Of a DNA stretch of 64,000 nt, positions 19,480 through 29,900 are shown one piece after another. The notes beneath the pieces are model-generated. The model saw only the letters and a list, made by a program, of their open reading frames with translations, ran no database searches and was not told the origin of the DNA. Made by a program: the position numbers and the translations under genes. The stretch is from Calditrichia bacterium (lineage in GTDB: Bacteria; Calditrichota; Calditrichia; Calditrichales; Calditrichaceae): contig JALSTK010000062.1 of NCBI GenBank assembly GCA_026983775.1, positions 1-64,000 of the forward strand, given 5' to 3'. The stretch's first letter is position 1; each line of letters starts with the position of its first letter.

Positions 19480-21510
19480 ATGAGAGTAAAGAAATTCTTT
19501 TATCTGTTTTTAACATTTGTCCTTGTAAGTATGACCGGTTTGTATGGAGCTGATCTGTATAAAAAGCCACATATCAACAATAAAACCACCGGCATTATGG
19601 ATCAAGGACCGATTGTACCCGATAATTGGAAATTCCATAAAATTGGTACGCTCTGGTCCAGAGTAACTAATTTTGGGAAGACCGGCGACGATGCCTATCA
19701 GGGGCGTACCCCCTCCTGTGACTGGCCGGGAGGTTCCGGGAATTCCTATCTGTACCGGGGTTCTTTATGGCTGGCCGGAAGGGTTGACGGAGAAATGCGT
19801 GTAACCGAGCCGGAAGATCAGGAATATGCCCCGATCGATTCCGTACATATTTTATTTAACGGCGACCGGGCCGGGGAAGAAACCTGGACCAAATATTACG
19901 ATGTTATGGCACCCCTGGCCGGTGGTCATGTACCGTTGGGTTTGCAGGTTACCGAACGAACTTATAGCTGGAGCGAAAGCTTCAGGGATGATTTTATAAT
20001 TTACGAATATACCATTAAAAATGTCGGTATCGATACCGATGGGGATGGCTATCCGGACACACCCCGGGATCTTCCGGAATTTTATTTTACATACCGTCTC
20101 GACGGCGACGTATCCAAGCCACCTGATTGGCCTGCAGAATATAAATTCTCCAATCAGGATGATCTGGCCGGCGTTAATTCTTCCTGGGGATTACTGGATC
20201 TTTATCCGGCCTGGAAAGAGGTAACCGGCTCCACCGAAAGTGAAATTGAAGAACATTTAGGTGCCCCGGATAGTGCTCTTTTCTTTATGTGGGACGGCGA
20301 TAATCCAAGTTACCCGGCCTATGTGGATACCCTTAACGATACCACCGTTCTTGACGATTCTTTTAATCCCAGCATTAACGGCGGTTTTATTTCACCCGGT
20401 TTTCTCGGCATCCGTATTTTAAAGACCCAACCCTCTTCTTTGAAACCGCACGCTTTTCACACGAATCATATCTATAATGACCCGAAGACAGACAAAGAAG
20501 CATACGAGCGTTTTATGAAAGTCAAAGAGTTTGAATCTCAGGGGCCATCCGGAGTGGTTATTAATCCTTCTACCGGCGCACCTTTTCCAAATGACTACCG
20601 GGCCGTGCTAACCCTGGGCCCGCTCGATACCTTGAAAGCCGGAGACTCGGTAGTGGTCACCCTGGCCCTGGGAGTCGGTGCCGATACAGCCCGCGCCGGA
20701 GTATACAGCCTTATGGAGTTGACTAAAATAATGAAAGTAGCCCAGATGATGGTCGACAATGACTATCAACTGACTTCAACAGCGGCTCCCGCTCCACAAC
20801 TGGATATTGAAGATTTTGCAGAGCATGGCATTACGAAAGGTTTGCGCATCCGCTGGGATAAAACGCCTGAAGCTTCTTCCTCTTTTCTGGGTTACAAAGT
20901 TTGGAAAAGCGCAGGACGTACTTCGAGCAATGAATTCGATTGGAAACTGATGGGAGTCTTTGAAACGGACAGTACTACCTGGCCGCCTCCCGTTGCATCG
21001 GACGATACATCCTGGTATGAAATCGTAGATAAAGATATTACCAAAGGGATTGATTATTACTATTCCGTACAATCTCTTTCCGATGATCCGATTTTCGGTT
21101 ACTCCGAAAGCAATATCCTTAGCAATATCCAAACCATTATCCCGGCCAATCCACCGGCTGCCAATTTGAATGATGTAAAAGTAGTCCCAAATCCATATAT
21201 AGGTAGTGCACGATGGAATAATCCCAGACCCGGTGATTCCGATCCCTGGGAGCATCGTCTGCAATTTACCCATCTGCCTCCGGATGCAACCGTTAAAATC
21301 TTTACTTTGGATTTGGATTTTGTCGCAGAAGTGAAATCCGGTGACATAGCCCGGGTTTCTTCCGATTTTCAGGCTCCGGTGAATAAAAGTGTGGCCGAAT
21401 GGAATTTAATCACACGCAATAATCAGGATGCTGCGCCAGGGGTTTATATTTATGTAGTGGATTCTCCGACTGCAGGGAAGAAAGTCGGTAAATTTGTCAT
21501 CATTCGATAA
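19480..21510 (+). CDS. Exported protein with class I C-terminal module (module 3)
   Basis: 676 aa. Signal peptide (about 1-23) followed by a large beta-rich domain (FHKIGTLWSRVTNFGKTGD, SLWLAGRVDGE), a fibronectin III-like segment (LRIRWDKTPEASSSFLGYKV ... DYYYSVQSLSDD) and a C-terminal module with VKVVPNPYIGSA, a short sheet (ATVKIFTLDLDFV) and the tail KVGKFVIIR. An SD (CAGGAGA) precedes the ATG. It lies 24 nt after its receptor gene and 22 nt before the PorV gene. It is the counterpart of the 718-, 705-, 1132- and 1249-aa proteins of the other modules. Its biochemical activity is not visible. Confidence 0.82.
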   Translation: MRVKKFFYLFLTFVLVSMTGLYGADLYKKPHINNKTTGIMDQGPIVPDNWKFHKIGTLWSRVTNFGKTGDDAYQGRTPSCDWPGGSGNSYLYRGSLWLAGRVDGEMRVTEPEDQEYAPIDSVHILFNGDRAGEETWTKYYDVMAPLAGGHVPLGLQVTERTYSWSESFRDDFIIYEYTIKNVGIDTDGDGYPDTPRDLPEFYFTYRLDGDVSKPPDWPAEYKFSNQDDLAGVNSSWGLLDLYPAWKEVTGSTESEIEEHLGAPDSALFFMWDGDNPSYPAYVDTLNDTTVLDDSFNPSINGGFISPGFLGIRILKTQPSSLKPHAFHTNHIYNDPKTDKEAYERFMKVKEFESQGPSGVVINPSTGAPFPNDYRAVLTLGPLDTLKAGDSVVVTLALGVGADTARAGVYSLMELTKIMKVAQMMVDNDYQLTSTAAPAPQLDIEDFAEHGITKGLRIRWDKTPEASSSFLGYKVWKSAGRTSSNEFDWKLMGVFETDSTTWPPPVASDDTSWYEIVDKDITKGIDYYYSVQSLSDDPIFGYSESNILSNIQTIIPANPPAANLNDVKVVPNPYIGSARWNNPRPGDSDPWEHRLQFTHLPPDATVKIFTLDLDFVAEVKSGDIARVSSDFQAPVNKSVAEWNLITRNNQDAAPGVYIYVVDSPTAGKKVGKFVIIR

Positions 21511-21532
21511 CCATAACCAGAGGGCTATATAT

Positions 21533-22525
21533 ATGTTACAAAAAATATTTCTTTCTCTTCTGGCCGTCGTTTTCATTTTTAATTTGAAAAGTCAGGCCCA
21601 GGAATTTGCTCCGGTAGGGACAGCGGTGGCTCAATTTCTCGAGATTGGTATGGGTGCCCGCGGAACTGCTATGGGCGAAGCATATACCACCTTATCTGAT
21701 GACGCCGGTGCTGCCTTTTGGAATCCGGCCGGTTTAGTAAACGTTAAGAATCGAAATTTCTTCTTAGCTTACAACAAATGGCCCGCCGATATTTCCGTAG
21801 GCGGTGTCTCCTTGGCCTGGAACCTGGGTAATGTGGGAACTGTTGCCGTAAGCAGCGTTTTCATTAACACCGGGAATATGGTCGTTACCACGGTAGATGA
21901 CCCGGAAGGAGAATCCGGACAAACTTTTGCAATTAGTAATTATTCGTTTGGAATCAGCTACTCCCGCTTCCTGACAGATCGGTTGTCCGTGGGAGGCACT
22001 GTAAAAATGGTGCATGAAGGATATATGGATTACGGATATACCAGTTGGGCCCTTGATCTGGGAACCCTCTATCGCACTGGATTCCACGGCCTTATGCTCG
22101 GTATGTCTATTTTGCATTTCGGACAGGATATCCAGTTTAGCGGAACTTACTTCGATTACAGTGACCCTGAACTTGCCAAAGGACAACAGAAAAATTTTGA
22201 ACATTACTCTCTGCCTATTAACTTTCGGGTGGGGCTTTCTATGGATATTTGGCAAAAAGGTATACATAAAATCATTACTGCTGCCGATATGGTTCATCCC
22301 AACAATAATCTGGAACAATACAATTGGGGGATTGAATACGGGTTTAAACAGATGTTCTTTCTGAGAGCCGGATATAAGTTCAGAGCCGATGAGGGTGGAA
22401 TTGCTTTAGGTACGGGTGTTAGATATAGCATGAGCAATAATTTAAGTGCAATGATCGATTATTCATACAGTGATGAAGGAGTTTTACCCGCCATTCATCG
22501 TTTGTCGGTAGGGTTTTCATTTTAA
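21533..22525 (+). CDS. PorV/PorQ-family outer-membrane protein (module 3)
   Basis: 330 aa from the ATG at 21533 (AGAGGG upstream). An upstream in-frame ATG at 21494 overlaps the previous gene and lacks a signal peptide, so it was not used. After the signal peptide come VAQFLEIGMGARGTAMGEA and AAFWNPAGL, the standard PorV/PorQ signature, then barrel strands ending HRLSVGFSF. In type IX systems PorV binds C-terminal domains of substrates; here it probably serves the 676-aa protein encoded just upstream. It is followed by a 220-bp gap with an extended SD-like element and then the FG-GAP surface protein at 22746. Confidence 0.87.
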   Translation: MLQKIFLSLLAVVFIFNLKSQAQEFAPVGTAVAQFLEIGMGARGTAMGEAYTTLSDDAGAAFWNPAGLVNVKNRNFFLAYNKWPADISVGGVSLAWNLGNVGTVAVSSVFINTGNMVVTTVDDPEGESGQTFAISNYSFGISYSRFLTDRLSVGGTVKMVHEGYMDYGYTSWALDLGTLYRTGFHGLMLGMSILHFGQDIQFSGTYFDYSDPELAKGQQKNFEHYSLPINFRVGLSMDIWQKGIHKIITAADMVHPNNNLEQYNWGIEYGFKQMFFLRAGYKFRADEGGIALGTGVRYSMSNNLSAMIDYSYSDEGVLPAIHRLSVGFSF

Positions 22526-22590
22526 AATTTTTTAAAATGTTTAAGATATACTATATTTCAATCATCTTTTTTTGTAAAAGGTGCTAACAA

Positions 22591-22603
22591 AGAAAGGAGG
22601 TGG
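22591..22603 (+). promoter_or_regulatory. Extended Shine-Dalgarno element (STAB-SD-like) far from the start codon
   Basis: AGAAAGGAGGTGG is an almost complete complement of the usual 16S rRNA 3' end, yet no start codon follows at usable distance; the next ATG is 46 nt away. The gene it precedes (22746) has its own GAGGAGGT site. It contains GAAAGGAGG, the same core as the STAB-SD of Bacillus cry3A, where 30S binding stabilises the mRNA. A nearly identical element is at 59165-59177, also between a PorV gene and an exported-protein gene. The function is inferred. Confidence 0.5.
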
Positions 22604-22745
22604 CTTAAAAAACGAACAAACCTTTATTAACCTACGCAAGATATTGATGAATAATCCTGCCAAAAAGCATTCATTCCAACATATCGGTACGGATTATTCA
22701 CAATTTTTTGTGGGAACCACTATCTATTTGAAATGAGGAGGTAAC

Positions 22746-24425
22746 ATGACTAAGAAATTACTTAGTACATTTGCAATTTTATTAATTATTTCTTTTACCG
22801 CATACGCATCCAACTGGTCGAGGATCAGTACCATTCCGGTACCGGATACGGAGCATAATAATGGCGGTTCGGGGGCTATGATTTCCGGTGTTGATCTGGA
22901 TGGCAACGGCAACCCTGAAATTTATCTCGTTAACGACAATTGGAATGACACAGAAGGTGATTATGAACTTATTCCCAGAATTTATAAGCTGGAATTACAA
23001 GATGGTGTCTGGAAGGTAGTTTGGAATGCAGTTGCCCCAATTATTGCTCAGAATACCTGGCCGCAACTGGCTGTTACCGATTTGGATAAAGACGGTAAAC
23101 CCGAGCTGACCTGGGCTGTTATCAATAACGGCAATGCCGGTGCAAATCCTCCGCGGGTGTTTGTGTATGAATCACAAGATGGTGGAAAAACATTCGGCAT
23201 CGCCACAACCGATACCAACGAATATGGTGAAAAACTAAACTATTTGCCGAATTCCAAATGGACGATCGTTTCCGAAGATAATATAAATCTTCGTCCTATG
23301 GATTGGCAGATCGCCGATATAGACGATGACGGTACACCGGAAATCATCTTTGCAGATCGAAAAGGTGGTTCCGGAAGTGGTTATTACTTCGGTGTTATGT
23401 CTGTTGATAACATCCCTGATAATGGGGACGGCTCCGAAACCTGGACTCTGGAGATGAGTGGTAAAGATTTTTCTCTGGGATCAAATATTCAGAATAAATG
23501 GGATGTTGCTGTTATCGGAAACAATTTTTACGCATTTGACGAAGGCGAAATTTCCAAATTATCCTGGGATGGTTCTGCCTGGAATTATACGGCTCTACCT
23601 CCGCTTCCTGGCGGTTCTCCCAACCAATCGGCCCGCGCGGTTGATCTGGATAAGGACCAAACACAGGAAATTCTTATGGTTACCTATGATTGGGGTGACG
23701 ATACTCAAAAAGGACTTATACTGTTACAGGAATCCGGTGACAGTCTGAAATCCACCATGCTGATGAATATCTCCAGCTACTGGGAAAGCCGCGGTGCCTG
23801 GGGAAGCGCCGTAGGTGATGTGGATGGTGACGGTTATCTGGATTATGTTTTCGGCTCCAGAGGTGGCACTAAAAACGGCCGTATATTCCTGGCTTCTTAT
23901 CGCGGCGGAGATATTACCGATCCGGCCAATTATACCCTTACTGTAGTTGATTCTGCCTTCGATTCTTTAGGTGGAATTTGGAATATCGTTAATGTGGGAA
24001 ATATTGATAGCGATCCCGCTCTTGAAATTCTGTATACATCCAGTACTCCTTTCGGCGGCAGTCTGTTTGTTCCGGACACGACCGGCCCGATCGTTGTCGT
24101 GGATATGGTAGGAACAGCCATCGGCGACCAAAGAGGATTTCTGGCCAGCGGTTACCAGCTTGATCAGAATTACCCGAATCCTTTCAATCCTACAACGACC
24201 ATACCCTTTAATCTACAAAAAGCCGGACAGGTTCAGCTGATCGTTTATGATATTCTCGGCAATAAAGTAAGAACCCTGGTTAACGGTAATATGGCAGCCG
24301 GCCTTCATACCGTAACCTGGAACGGCTTAAACAATGCAGGACAAGCGGTAGCCAGCGGCATGTATATTTACAAATTGGTTACGAATGGGATTTCCATAAG
24401 TAAAAAGATGCAACTCTTACGATAA
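22746..24425 (+). CDS. FG-GAP/VCBS-repeat surface protein with class II sorting module
   Basis: 559 aa. Signal peptide 1-22. At least five Ca-loop-containing FG-GAP/VCBS-type repeats are visible (GVDLDGNGNPEIYLV, VTDLDKDGKPELTWA, IADIDDDGTPEIIFA, GDVDGDGYLDYVFG, NIDSDPALEILYT), which together form a beta-propeller. The C-terminus is a FlgD-like T9SS type A module (NYPNPFNPTTTIPF, VYDILGNKVRTLVNG, VASGMYIYKL) ending KKMQLLR. Such proteins are surface-anchored adhesins or binding proteins. The long 5' region with an extended SD element, the strong own SD and the terminator directly after it suggest high expression. It is probably partly independent of module 3. Confidence 0.87.
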   Translation: MTKKLLSTFAILLIISFTAYASNWSRISTIPVPDTEHNNGGSGAMISGVDLDGNGNPEIYLVNDNWNDTEGDYELIPRIYKLELQDGVWKVVWNAVAPIIAQNTWPQLAVTDLDKDGKPELTWAVINNGNAGANPPRVFVYESQDGGKTFGIATTDTNEYGEKLNYLPNSKWTIVSEDNINLRPMDWQIADIDDDGTPEIIFADRKGGSGSGYYFGVMSVDNIPDNGDGSETWTLEMSGKDFSLGSNIQNKWDVAVIGNNFYAFDEGEISKLSWDGSAWNYTALPPLPGGSPNQSARAVDLDKDQTQEILMVTYDWGDDTQKGLILLQESGDSLKSTMLMNISSYWESRGAWGSAVGDVDGDGYLDYVFGSRGGTKNGRIFLASYRGGDITDPANYTLTVVDSAFDSLGGIWNIVNVGNIDSDPALEILYTSSTPFGGSLFVPDTTGPIVVVDMVGTAIGDQRGFLASGYQLDQNYPNPFNPTTTIPFNLQKAGQVQLIVYDILGNKVRTLVNGNMAAGLHTVTWNGLNNAGQAVASGMYIYKLVTNGISISKKMQLLR

Positions 24426-24445
24426 AAATCCTATTTCTTGTGATT

Positions 24446-24476
24446 AAGGGTACCTGTTGACAGGTACCCTTTTTTA
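24446..24476. terminator. Bidirectional rho-independent terminator
   Basis: The stem AAGGGTACCTG / CAGGTACCCTT (11 bp, loop TTGA) is followed by TTTTTATTTTTT on the plus strand, and A-tracts give a T-run on the other strand as well. It lies between converging genes 22746-24425 (+) and 24474-25847 (-), whose stop codon sits in the T-tract. Confidence 0.9.
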
Positions 24477-25847
24477 TTTTTTAAGAAGGCTGTCGGGCAA
24501 AAGGACCGGCTTTAAAGCCGGGGCAATATAGCGTTCCGGGAAATTAGTTTTATAAACGAACATATCGGTTCGGGATAAAGATAAAGTATCCAAAAGAGCG
24601 TAATTTATATAAACTTTAGCTTTTTTTATTTCCGGAGCCATTTCCTTCAACAATAATTTTTGGCGTTTCTCCGGATTTGTTTCCCCCTGCCAAATGCACG
24701 TTTTTTCCATTTCTGACAGGATATAATCCATCCACATTTGTTGTTGGGCTTGGACATAATCAGTTTTATCCAGACCAAGCCGCTGCGCTTCACCTGCTAT
24801 TAGTTCATCATCGAGTATATGCTTAACAGCCGCTATCATGCTCATCCTGAAACGGCCCCGCTTTTTAAAATCAATAGGATAGGGTGCTATTTCGATGCGG
24901 CGTAACAATTCCTTAACAGTCCATTGCTTTCCGTTTTTAAAGTGTACAATCGGCTTCTGCCATATAGCTCCCAAAGCGCTGTTTTTTTCCAGATCTGCTC
25001 TAAAAAAGTCCTTATAGATTTTATTTTTTCTAAAAATCTGTCCGTCCAGAAGTTGAACCAGCCTTTTAAATAGAGTTTTATTAATCGAATACGGAGCCTC
25101 TTTAAAATGGCGATGGAGGTAAGCCCGGTATACCTTATAACTTTTTCTCAAGCGCAGTATTTTTTCCAGCTTGTGCCGATGTTGATCCAAGTCCGCTTTC
25201 GATCGGAATATATTTTCTACAGTATCGACCAGTTTTAAGATAAAATAATGTCCCCCCTCCAAAACAGGGGGGCTTATCTGATTCAATCTCATCTTAAAAA
25301 CCTGGCTTCGAATGGCCGGCAAACGAGATTCGAAAGTGATCGTATCGATTCCTGCATCCTTTAAAATGCCAAAATTTGTACCCTTTTTCAGTTGATGAAA
25401 AACCTGCCAGGCCTGTGCCGAATCGGCAAAAGACAGGAATCGCACAACCCGCTTTTCTTTAGAGGCCCGGTAAGCTATTCTCAGTTCCTTTTTAGTGATC
25501 CTGATTTGGCTAAAAATCGAATTCTGCCAGAACTTTTCGATTAGGGCTTCTCTTTTGAATTCATTCTTATAGGCTTTAAGCATGGGCCGGTTCATCATGC
25601 CGCTTCTCTCGGCCATAGCGGCCAGAAGCTTTTCCACGATAAGGGCATTTAACAATAATTTCTTTGCAGATTTCGAATTTTTAATTTGAGCCAGATTGGG
25701 ATTAAACCGGTAGATGTCGCTGAACTCTGCCAGTGTAATATTTTTATCTCCTACCCTTCCGACTAATGGCTTCGAATGTTTGGATCGACAGCTGTATATA
25801 AAAAAAAGTATGACCAACAAGGGCCATACTTTATTAAATCTTTTCAT
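24474..25847 (-). CDS. SurA/parvulin-like periplasmic chaperone lipoprotein
   Basis: 457 aa from ATG 25847; an upstream ATG at 25874 would add nine residues and begins 3 nt after the PorV stop. The lipoprotein signal ends at FFIYSC. The architecture is like SurA/PrsA: an N-terminal helical part (VGRVGDKNITLAEFSDIY, a typical foldase start; LLNALIVEKLL), then a PpiC-like segment (FLSFADSAQAWQVF, GTNFGILKDAGI, FKMRLNQISPPV, GGHYFILKLVD) and a second helical part. The PpiC region looks degenerate, so it may be a chaperone rather than an active prolyl isomerase. It ends the module at 25878-33117 and probably helps fold its outer-membrane or exported partners. No good SD is visible; translational coupling to the PorV gene is likely. 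Confidence 0.72.
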   Translation of the reverse strand: MKRFNKVWPLLVILFFIYSCRSKHSKPLVGRVGDKNITLAEFSDIYRFNPNLAQIKNSKSAKKLLLNALIVEKLLAAMAERSGMMNRPMLKAYKNEFKREALIEKFWQNSIFSQIRITKKELRIAYRASKEKRVVRFLSFADSAQAWQVFHQLKKGTNFGILKDAGIDTITFESRLPAIRSQVFKMRLNQISPPVLEGGHYFILKLVDTVENIFRSKADLDQHRHKLEKILRLRKSYKVYRAYLHRHFKEAPYSINKTLFKRLVQLLDGQIFRKNKIYKDFFRADLEKNSALGAIWQKPIVHFKNGKQWTVKELLRRIEIAPYPIDFKKRGRFRMSMIAAVKHILDDELIAGEAQRLGLDKTDYVQAQQQMWMDYILSEMEKTCIWQGETNPEKRQKLLLKEMAPEIKKAKVYINYALLDTLSLSRTDMFVYKTNFPERYIAPALKPVLLPDSLLKK

Positions 25848-25877
25848 CGTCTTTTGCTTGCTTTTTAAGCACATAAT

Positions 25878-26915
25878 TTAAAATTGAATACTCAAAGAGA
25901 AACGTTCGGATTTCTGTAAACGTCCCATACTGGCATAGGCATAATCCAATAATAATTTGGTCGTTCCCATTAATCTGATTTTCAGGCCGAATCCTGCCGT
26001 AAATCCTTCTTCCGAATCGGTTTGAAACAGGGACTTATAACCTGCCCGCAAAAAGACCATTTCTTTCCATCCGTATTCCATGCCGGTATTGACCGCTTCG
26101 TAATTATCATTGGGAGTAATCGCATCCACGGCCACAGTGAAACGATTATTTTCACTATGGACCAAATCTTTAGCCAGACCTACCTGAAAGTAGAGCGGCA
26201 ATGGATAGTATTGCATTTCGTATTCGGAGTTCACAACAAAAACATTGCCCGTATTCTGGTTATCCGGATCCATGGCAAATTTTGCATCCCGTCCGTCTAA
26301 GCGCAGTTTTGAACCAAAATTTCGGATACTGGCCCCAAAATTAATTCCCCAAAAAGGGGTCTTATACAATAAACCCACATCAAAGGCCATTGTACCGGAG
26401 GCCATATGCCACAATCTTTGATGGATATACTTGGCTGTGAATCCCATAGAAAAATTGGTAGTTAATTTTCGGGCATAAGCCAGACCTAATGCGAAATCCT
26501 GTGTGGAAAAACGTTCGCCCGTCCCTTCCGGCTGTTCCACGGTAGTCACATCCATCTCCCCGGAGGAGAATGAAGAAACCATGAAAGCCAGGGTACCCAT
26601 ATCGTATAAATCAAGGGACAGAGCGCCGAAATCGTAGTTGGTGCCTGCAATCCAGTTGGTGTGGGTGAATTGAGCTTCGTAACCGTTAATACGGGCCAAA
26701 CCGGCCGGATTCAAATAAATGGCGCTGGCGTCATTGGCAATAGCCACAAAAGCACCGCCCATACCGATGGAACGGGCACTAACGCCAATTTTCAAAAATT
26801 GAGCTACGGTCGTACCCGTTTTTGATATCGATGCAGACGACAAACGTTGAGCATGCAGCCCTGTTTGACCGAATAGCATAAGCAATGTTACAAAAAGTAT
26901 GAATTTACCCTTCAT
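25878..26915 (-). CDS. PorV/PorQ-family outer-membrane protein (module 4)
   Basis: 345 aa. Signal peptide, then KTGTTVAQFLKIGVSARS, GMGGAFVAIANDASAIYLNP and AGLARI, a textbook PorV/PorQ signature, with barrel strands to the end (ERFSLSIQF). It is more similar to the 59191 paralogue (SKTGTT/TKTGTT, ITPNDNYEAVNTG versus THPNDNTEYVNLG) than to those in modules 1 and 2. The SD GGTGGAG precedes the ATG. It is 26 nt after the 1132-aa exported protein gene and directly before the SurA-like gene. Its proposed role is export or anchoring of the 1132-aa protein. Confidence 0.88.
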   Translation of the reverse strand: MKGKFILFVTLLMLFGQTGLHAQRLSSASISKTGTTVAQFLKIGVSARSIGMGGAFVAIANDASAIYLNPAGLARINGYEAQFTHTNWIAGTNYDFGALSLDLYDMGTLAFMVSSFSSGEMDVTTVEQPEGTGERFSTQDFALGLAYARKLTTNFSMGFTAKYIHQRLWHMASGTMAFDVGLLYKTPFWGINFGASIRNFGSKLRLDGRDAKFAMDPDNQNTGNVFVVNSEYEMQYYPLPLYFQVGLAKDLVHSENNRFTVAVDAITPNDNYEAVNTGMEYGWKEMVFLRAGYKSLFQTDSEEGFTAGFGLKIRLMGTTKLLLDYAYASMGRLQKSERFSLSIQF

Positions 26916-26941
26916 TAAAGCTCCACCTTATATATCTATTT

Positions 26942-29900
26942 TTATTTTATGATCACAAATTTCCCCACTTTTTGTCCAATTCCCGGAGCATCCACATGGA
27001 AAAAATAAAGTCCGTAGGCCACTTCCATATTATCCCTGGTCAGAAGATCCCAGAATTCCTTACCATCATCGATCGTTGTATTGTGCTCGAGGACTTTTAC
27101 CAATTCACCGGCCTGCGTATAGATGCGAATGGTACATTGGGCCGGGAGATTGTCAAAATAGAGACGCCTATATCCACGCTGCGTACGGGAAACTTTGTTA
27201 CTGGGTTCAATTACGTTTGTGGCCACATAGGGATTGGGTACTACCCGGATTTTATCCAGGCTGGATTTAGCTTTTTGCAAATCGACCTTTGCCGCAATGG
27301 TCGTAAAGGAAAAAACATCACCGGAGGCAAAGGGTTTATCTGTGGCCAGGTAAAACACATCTCCGTCCGTTGGCGGTACATAATTCGAATCCGGAATCGG
27401 GAAATAGACCTCCCAGGCTACATCATTAATGGTTGTGCCTCCGCTGAAAAGCCAGATCTTTTCATCCGGTTCCCAAATATTATCTTTGGGAATCGTATCG
27501 TGTTTTACATCGAAAACGTAGTATTCGGCTTTTTTATTGGCCATTACATCCGTTATGGTAAAATTGGTTAAGACACCGTTAATACTGGTATCCACGATTG
27601 AGGAACTGAATGTAAATTCATAATCTTTTAAATCTCGTTTTTTATTCAACACAAAATAATCAAGGTTCGTGTGGCTTGAGGTACTCCAACCGGTTAGCTT
27701 TTTATTTAATTTGAAGGAAGCTTCCGTCACGGATAGACGCAATCCGTCAAAGATCGGATTGGTTAGCTCTCCATGCAGAGCCTTGCTTCGATAAACCGGA
27801 TAGTATTTAAAACTTATTCTATAATCGGTATTGTCTTCCATCCGGGCTCCCGAAACCAGCGTGGGATCAAATACTTTTATGGCTCCCAAAACAGGGTCCA
27901 GTTCGTAGTCCGTGCCTGCCGTAAATACCGTTGAACCGCTCATATCCGTTATAACCACACTACTGTCAATTAAATGCTGGTGCGACAATTCAATAAAGTT
28001 ATCATAAAAGGAGGTAAATACTTCGTGCTGTTCCTGCATATCTTCCACCGAATATTCGGTACCCGCAGTATCCGAAAAAACAATATGGTAAGTATTATCG
28101 GCCTTAACCTTACGTTCGTCCAGAATATTTACCTGAATATTGCCCGTAGAATATCCTGAAATACGCTTGACACCATTATTCATATCGGCATCCTTTAAAG
28201 CGGGGGGCACATACCCTGCTGCTCTGGTTCGGGGTACGACTTTTGCCGTATTCACATCAAAAGTATATTCGTTGGTCGTCGGATCGTAGGTAATGATCTT
28301 TGAACATTCGGAGGGGGGGATACCAAGAGAATCGCTACCATGATCATAGGACACTACCGCATAAAAATAGGTTTGTCCGTTAATCACATTATTGGAATCT
28401 ACGAAAACATGACGTAGGCCCGTGTCGTCGCCTAAATAAAATGACATGCCTCTACCCTGATAGAGGACTTTGCTGGCTCCCACTATACCGTTTTCCAGGT
28501 CGAATTGAGCCCGGCCTCCGGAACTGGTTCGCAACGGTTCGAATAAAAATTTATTGCCATTCATATCCGTAATGGTTTGTTGATCCAGAAATCCCGGATC
28601 GAGGCTTCGATAGATGATATATCCTTCAAAATCTTCTTCCTTGGAAATCGGATCCACGGACTTTTCAGCCCCATCATCCCAGTAAAGGGTCACTTTTTTA
28701 TCTCCGGGTATGGCAGTCAGGTGCGGTTTGGCCGGTGGTTTGGCAAATTGGTATCCTGAATTATAAATACGCTGTACGGTTTTTGCATTCAAGACAAGGT
28801 CATCTTTATCCTCGCCAAGGATAAGGGCAATCGAAAAACGTTTGATGGCATTGCTCAATTCACTTTCGGTTACGGAGTGCACCGAACTCAGCGTAAAGAT
28901 GCCGGATCCGTATAAAAATACATAATCTCCCTGGACCTGAGTCGTATCGAAATGGCCCGGTTGGATATGATCGCGCCACATCATTTCATCGTCGCTAATA
29001 TGCAACCCGCTAAACTCCGGTTGGGAAAAACTGGTCAGACCGATCATATCGGATTCATCGATATCCGTAAATTCAAAATTCGGCTCACCGGGTTTAGTAA
29101 TATCAAAGGGATCACCGGCCGTGGGCAGACCGTCCTTTTCACCTTTGTCGCCGGTATTGGGAATACCGTCGACCCCCACATCATCCGTTTCGGGATCCCA
29201 GTCATGATCGTTATCGATGCCGTCGGTCCAGCTTTCATCGATCATACCGTCATCATCATTATCGATTCCATCGGTAGAGTTCCCGGGACTCTCCAGAAAT
29301 TTATAGCCCAAATATCCGGGAACGATATTAGGATTATCAACGCTCTTCCCGTCGTTATCCCAGGCAAAGGTCATTTCCAGTTTCTTATCAAAATTAGCCC
29401 AATCATCCCGCCAGTCATCCGGCCCGCCGATATGAGGATCGCCCCACATGCCGAAAATCGCCTTATCCAGAGCATAGTAACCTTTGTTTTTAATTTTATA
29501 AATCAGAAAAATGGCATCTTCGGCTTCCACATTGGACCATTGGTAGATTCGGGCCTCCACTTCCAGTCCCAATCCCTGCCGTGCCGAATCATCCGGATAG
29601 GGATAGTATTGAAATTCTTTATTATCCCGGTCATCCATCACAAAAAAGGCTTCTTTATCGGCATTGGTGGCTCCCTGTCCCAGGGCACCGGGCCAGACAT
29701 AAGATCTTATATTGGCATTATACCAGCTATCCGGCCAGCTATCCGGTTTACCATCCCCGTCACGATCGCGGTCATCACTGGTAGGGATATGGGCGGACTG
29801 AGGGTTCATAAAGTCATTCAGACCGTCGTCACTGCGTAATAAGGGCTCCCAGCCCCAGCGTACCAATCCGTCCGGAGAGACTTCGCCGCCGTTTGATTTT

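Noticed and set aside
28952-29839. 295-codon plus-strand frame opposite the 1132-aa protein
   Set aside because: It lies fully antisense to a conserved exported protein and is rich in Ile/Gly/His, as expected opposite Asp-rich coding sequence.
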